Source of the DNA: Candidatus Omnitrophota bacterium
Lineage (GTDB): Bacteria; Omnitrophota; Gorgyraeia; Gygaellales; Profunditerraquicolaceae
Assembly: GCA_028713875.1 (NCBI GenBank)
Contig: JAQTNM010000119.1
Coordinates: forward strand, 1 to 5,148
DNA: 5,148 nucleotides
Direction: 5' to 3'
The notes under the pieces were generated by a model. It saw only the letters and a program-made list of their open reading frames with translations. It made no database searches and had not been told where the DNA came from. Position 1 is the stretch's first letter. Each line of letters starts with the position of its first letter. Positions 4,757-5,148 of this stretch are shown piece after piece. Both the position numbers and the translations under genes were made by a program.

Positions 4757-5148
4757 TTAATATCCTCCCATGCCGCCCATACCTCCCATTCCTCCCGGAG
4801 GCATTGCCGGCATTTTGTCTTCTTTTTCGGGTTTATCCGTAACAATTGCTTCGGTAGTCAGTAAGAGTGAAGCAATGCTTGAAGCATTCTGCAGGGCAGT
4901 GCGGGTTACCTTTGTCGGGTCAATGACACCCGCCTCGATCATATCTACATATGAATCTTGGCTTACGTCATATCCGATGTTGGTTTTTTCCTGCCTTACT
5001 TTCTGCACTACGACAGAGCCTTCCTGGCCGGCGTTTCCGGCTAACTGCCTCAATGGCTCTTCCAGAGCGCGTTTAACAATATCTGCGCCTATTTTTTCAT
5101 CGCCTTCAAGCTTCAGTTTATCCAACGCCGGGACACTGCGGATCAAGG
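4757..5148 (-). CDS. groEL: Chaperonin GroEL, C-terminal fragment
   Basis: The last 129 complete codons of the 60 kDa chaperonin subunit, which forms the ATP-driven double-ring folding chamber in the cytosol. The gene continues past the right edge; the full protein is normally about 540-550 residues. The visible part starts at LIRSVPALDKLK, which corresponds to the segment after the conserved GGGVA, and covers the C-terminal half of the equatorial domain. It contains YDVSQDSYVDMIEAGVIDP and TKVTRTALQNASSIASLLL. The Asp in VIDP corresponds to the nucleotide-contacting Asp495 of E. coli GroEL. It ends in a flexible tail, MPPGGMGGMGGMGGY, of the usual GGM type but closing in Tyr. An apparent TTG start at 5146 is internal (Leu), not a true start. 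It is probably the distal gene of groES-groEL, whose first part would lie to the right. Confidence 0.97.
   Translation of the reverse strand, partial: LIRSVPALDKLKLEGDEKIGADIVKRALEEPLRQLAGNAGQEGSVVVQKVRQEKTNIGYDVSQDSYVDMIEAGVIDPTKVTRTALQNASSIASLLLTTEAIVTDKPEKEDKMPAMPPGGMGGMGGMGGY

Noticed and set aside
4579..4845. Minus-strand open frame running from the groEL tail into the palindrome
   Set aside because: It overlaps the groEL C-terminus in another frame, crosses the terminator and gives no recognisable protein.
1..5148. tRNA, rRNA, CRISPR array, transposase, toxin-antitoxin or phage genes
   Set aside because: No matching structures, regular spaced repeats or protein motifs were seen on either strand.

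Overview
The window looks like a piece of a Gram-negative-type bacterial chromosome from a little-cultured lineage. It holds two housekeeping loci with a three-gene pilin cassette between them. The pilin N-termini, the repeated RCTSGGK-type motif and a CBS-less GuaB3 next to guaA would fit Candidatus Omnitrophota or a related candidate phylum. That placement is my impression from family resemblance, not a search result.

Layout. Positions 1-2645 (minus strand) hold a guanine nucleotide operon: guaB3, an IMP dehydrogenase-family protein of 386 residues, then guaA (GMP synthase). The two overlap by four bases (ATGA), and guaA runs off the left edge. A strong sigma70-type promoter (TTGACA, 17-base spacer, TAAAAT) sits about 95 bases before guaB3, and the leader RNA can fold into a small hairpin. 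Positions 2646-3038 are intergenic. They carry this promoter, a purine/pyrimidine-biased stretch of unknown nature, and a second promoter pointing right.

Positions 3039-4443 (plus strand) hold three tandem paralogous type IV pilin-like genes. All have a short class III prepilin leader, FTLLELIVVI helices and Glu5, and then diverge into cysteine-bearing C-terminal domains. No pilus assembly gene is nearby. Positions 4444-4756 have no gene. They contain a long imperfect palindrome of about 168 bases and a bidirectional intrinsic terminator. Positions 4757-5148 (minus strand) are the C-terminal quarter of groEL with its GGM-rich tail.

How the genes work together. GuaB3 and GuaA most likely carry out IMP to XMP to GMP as a translationally coupled pair. 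The pilins are likely co-transcribed subunits or pseudopilins for a fibre assembled by machinery encoded elsewhere. GroEL converges on the pilin cassette and is separated from it by the shared terminator. No new defence or mobile system is evident. The most distinctive items are the GuaB3-GuaA coupling, the pilin triplet and the non-coding elements flanking it.
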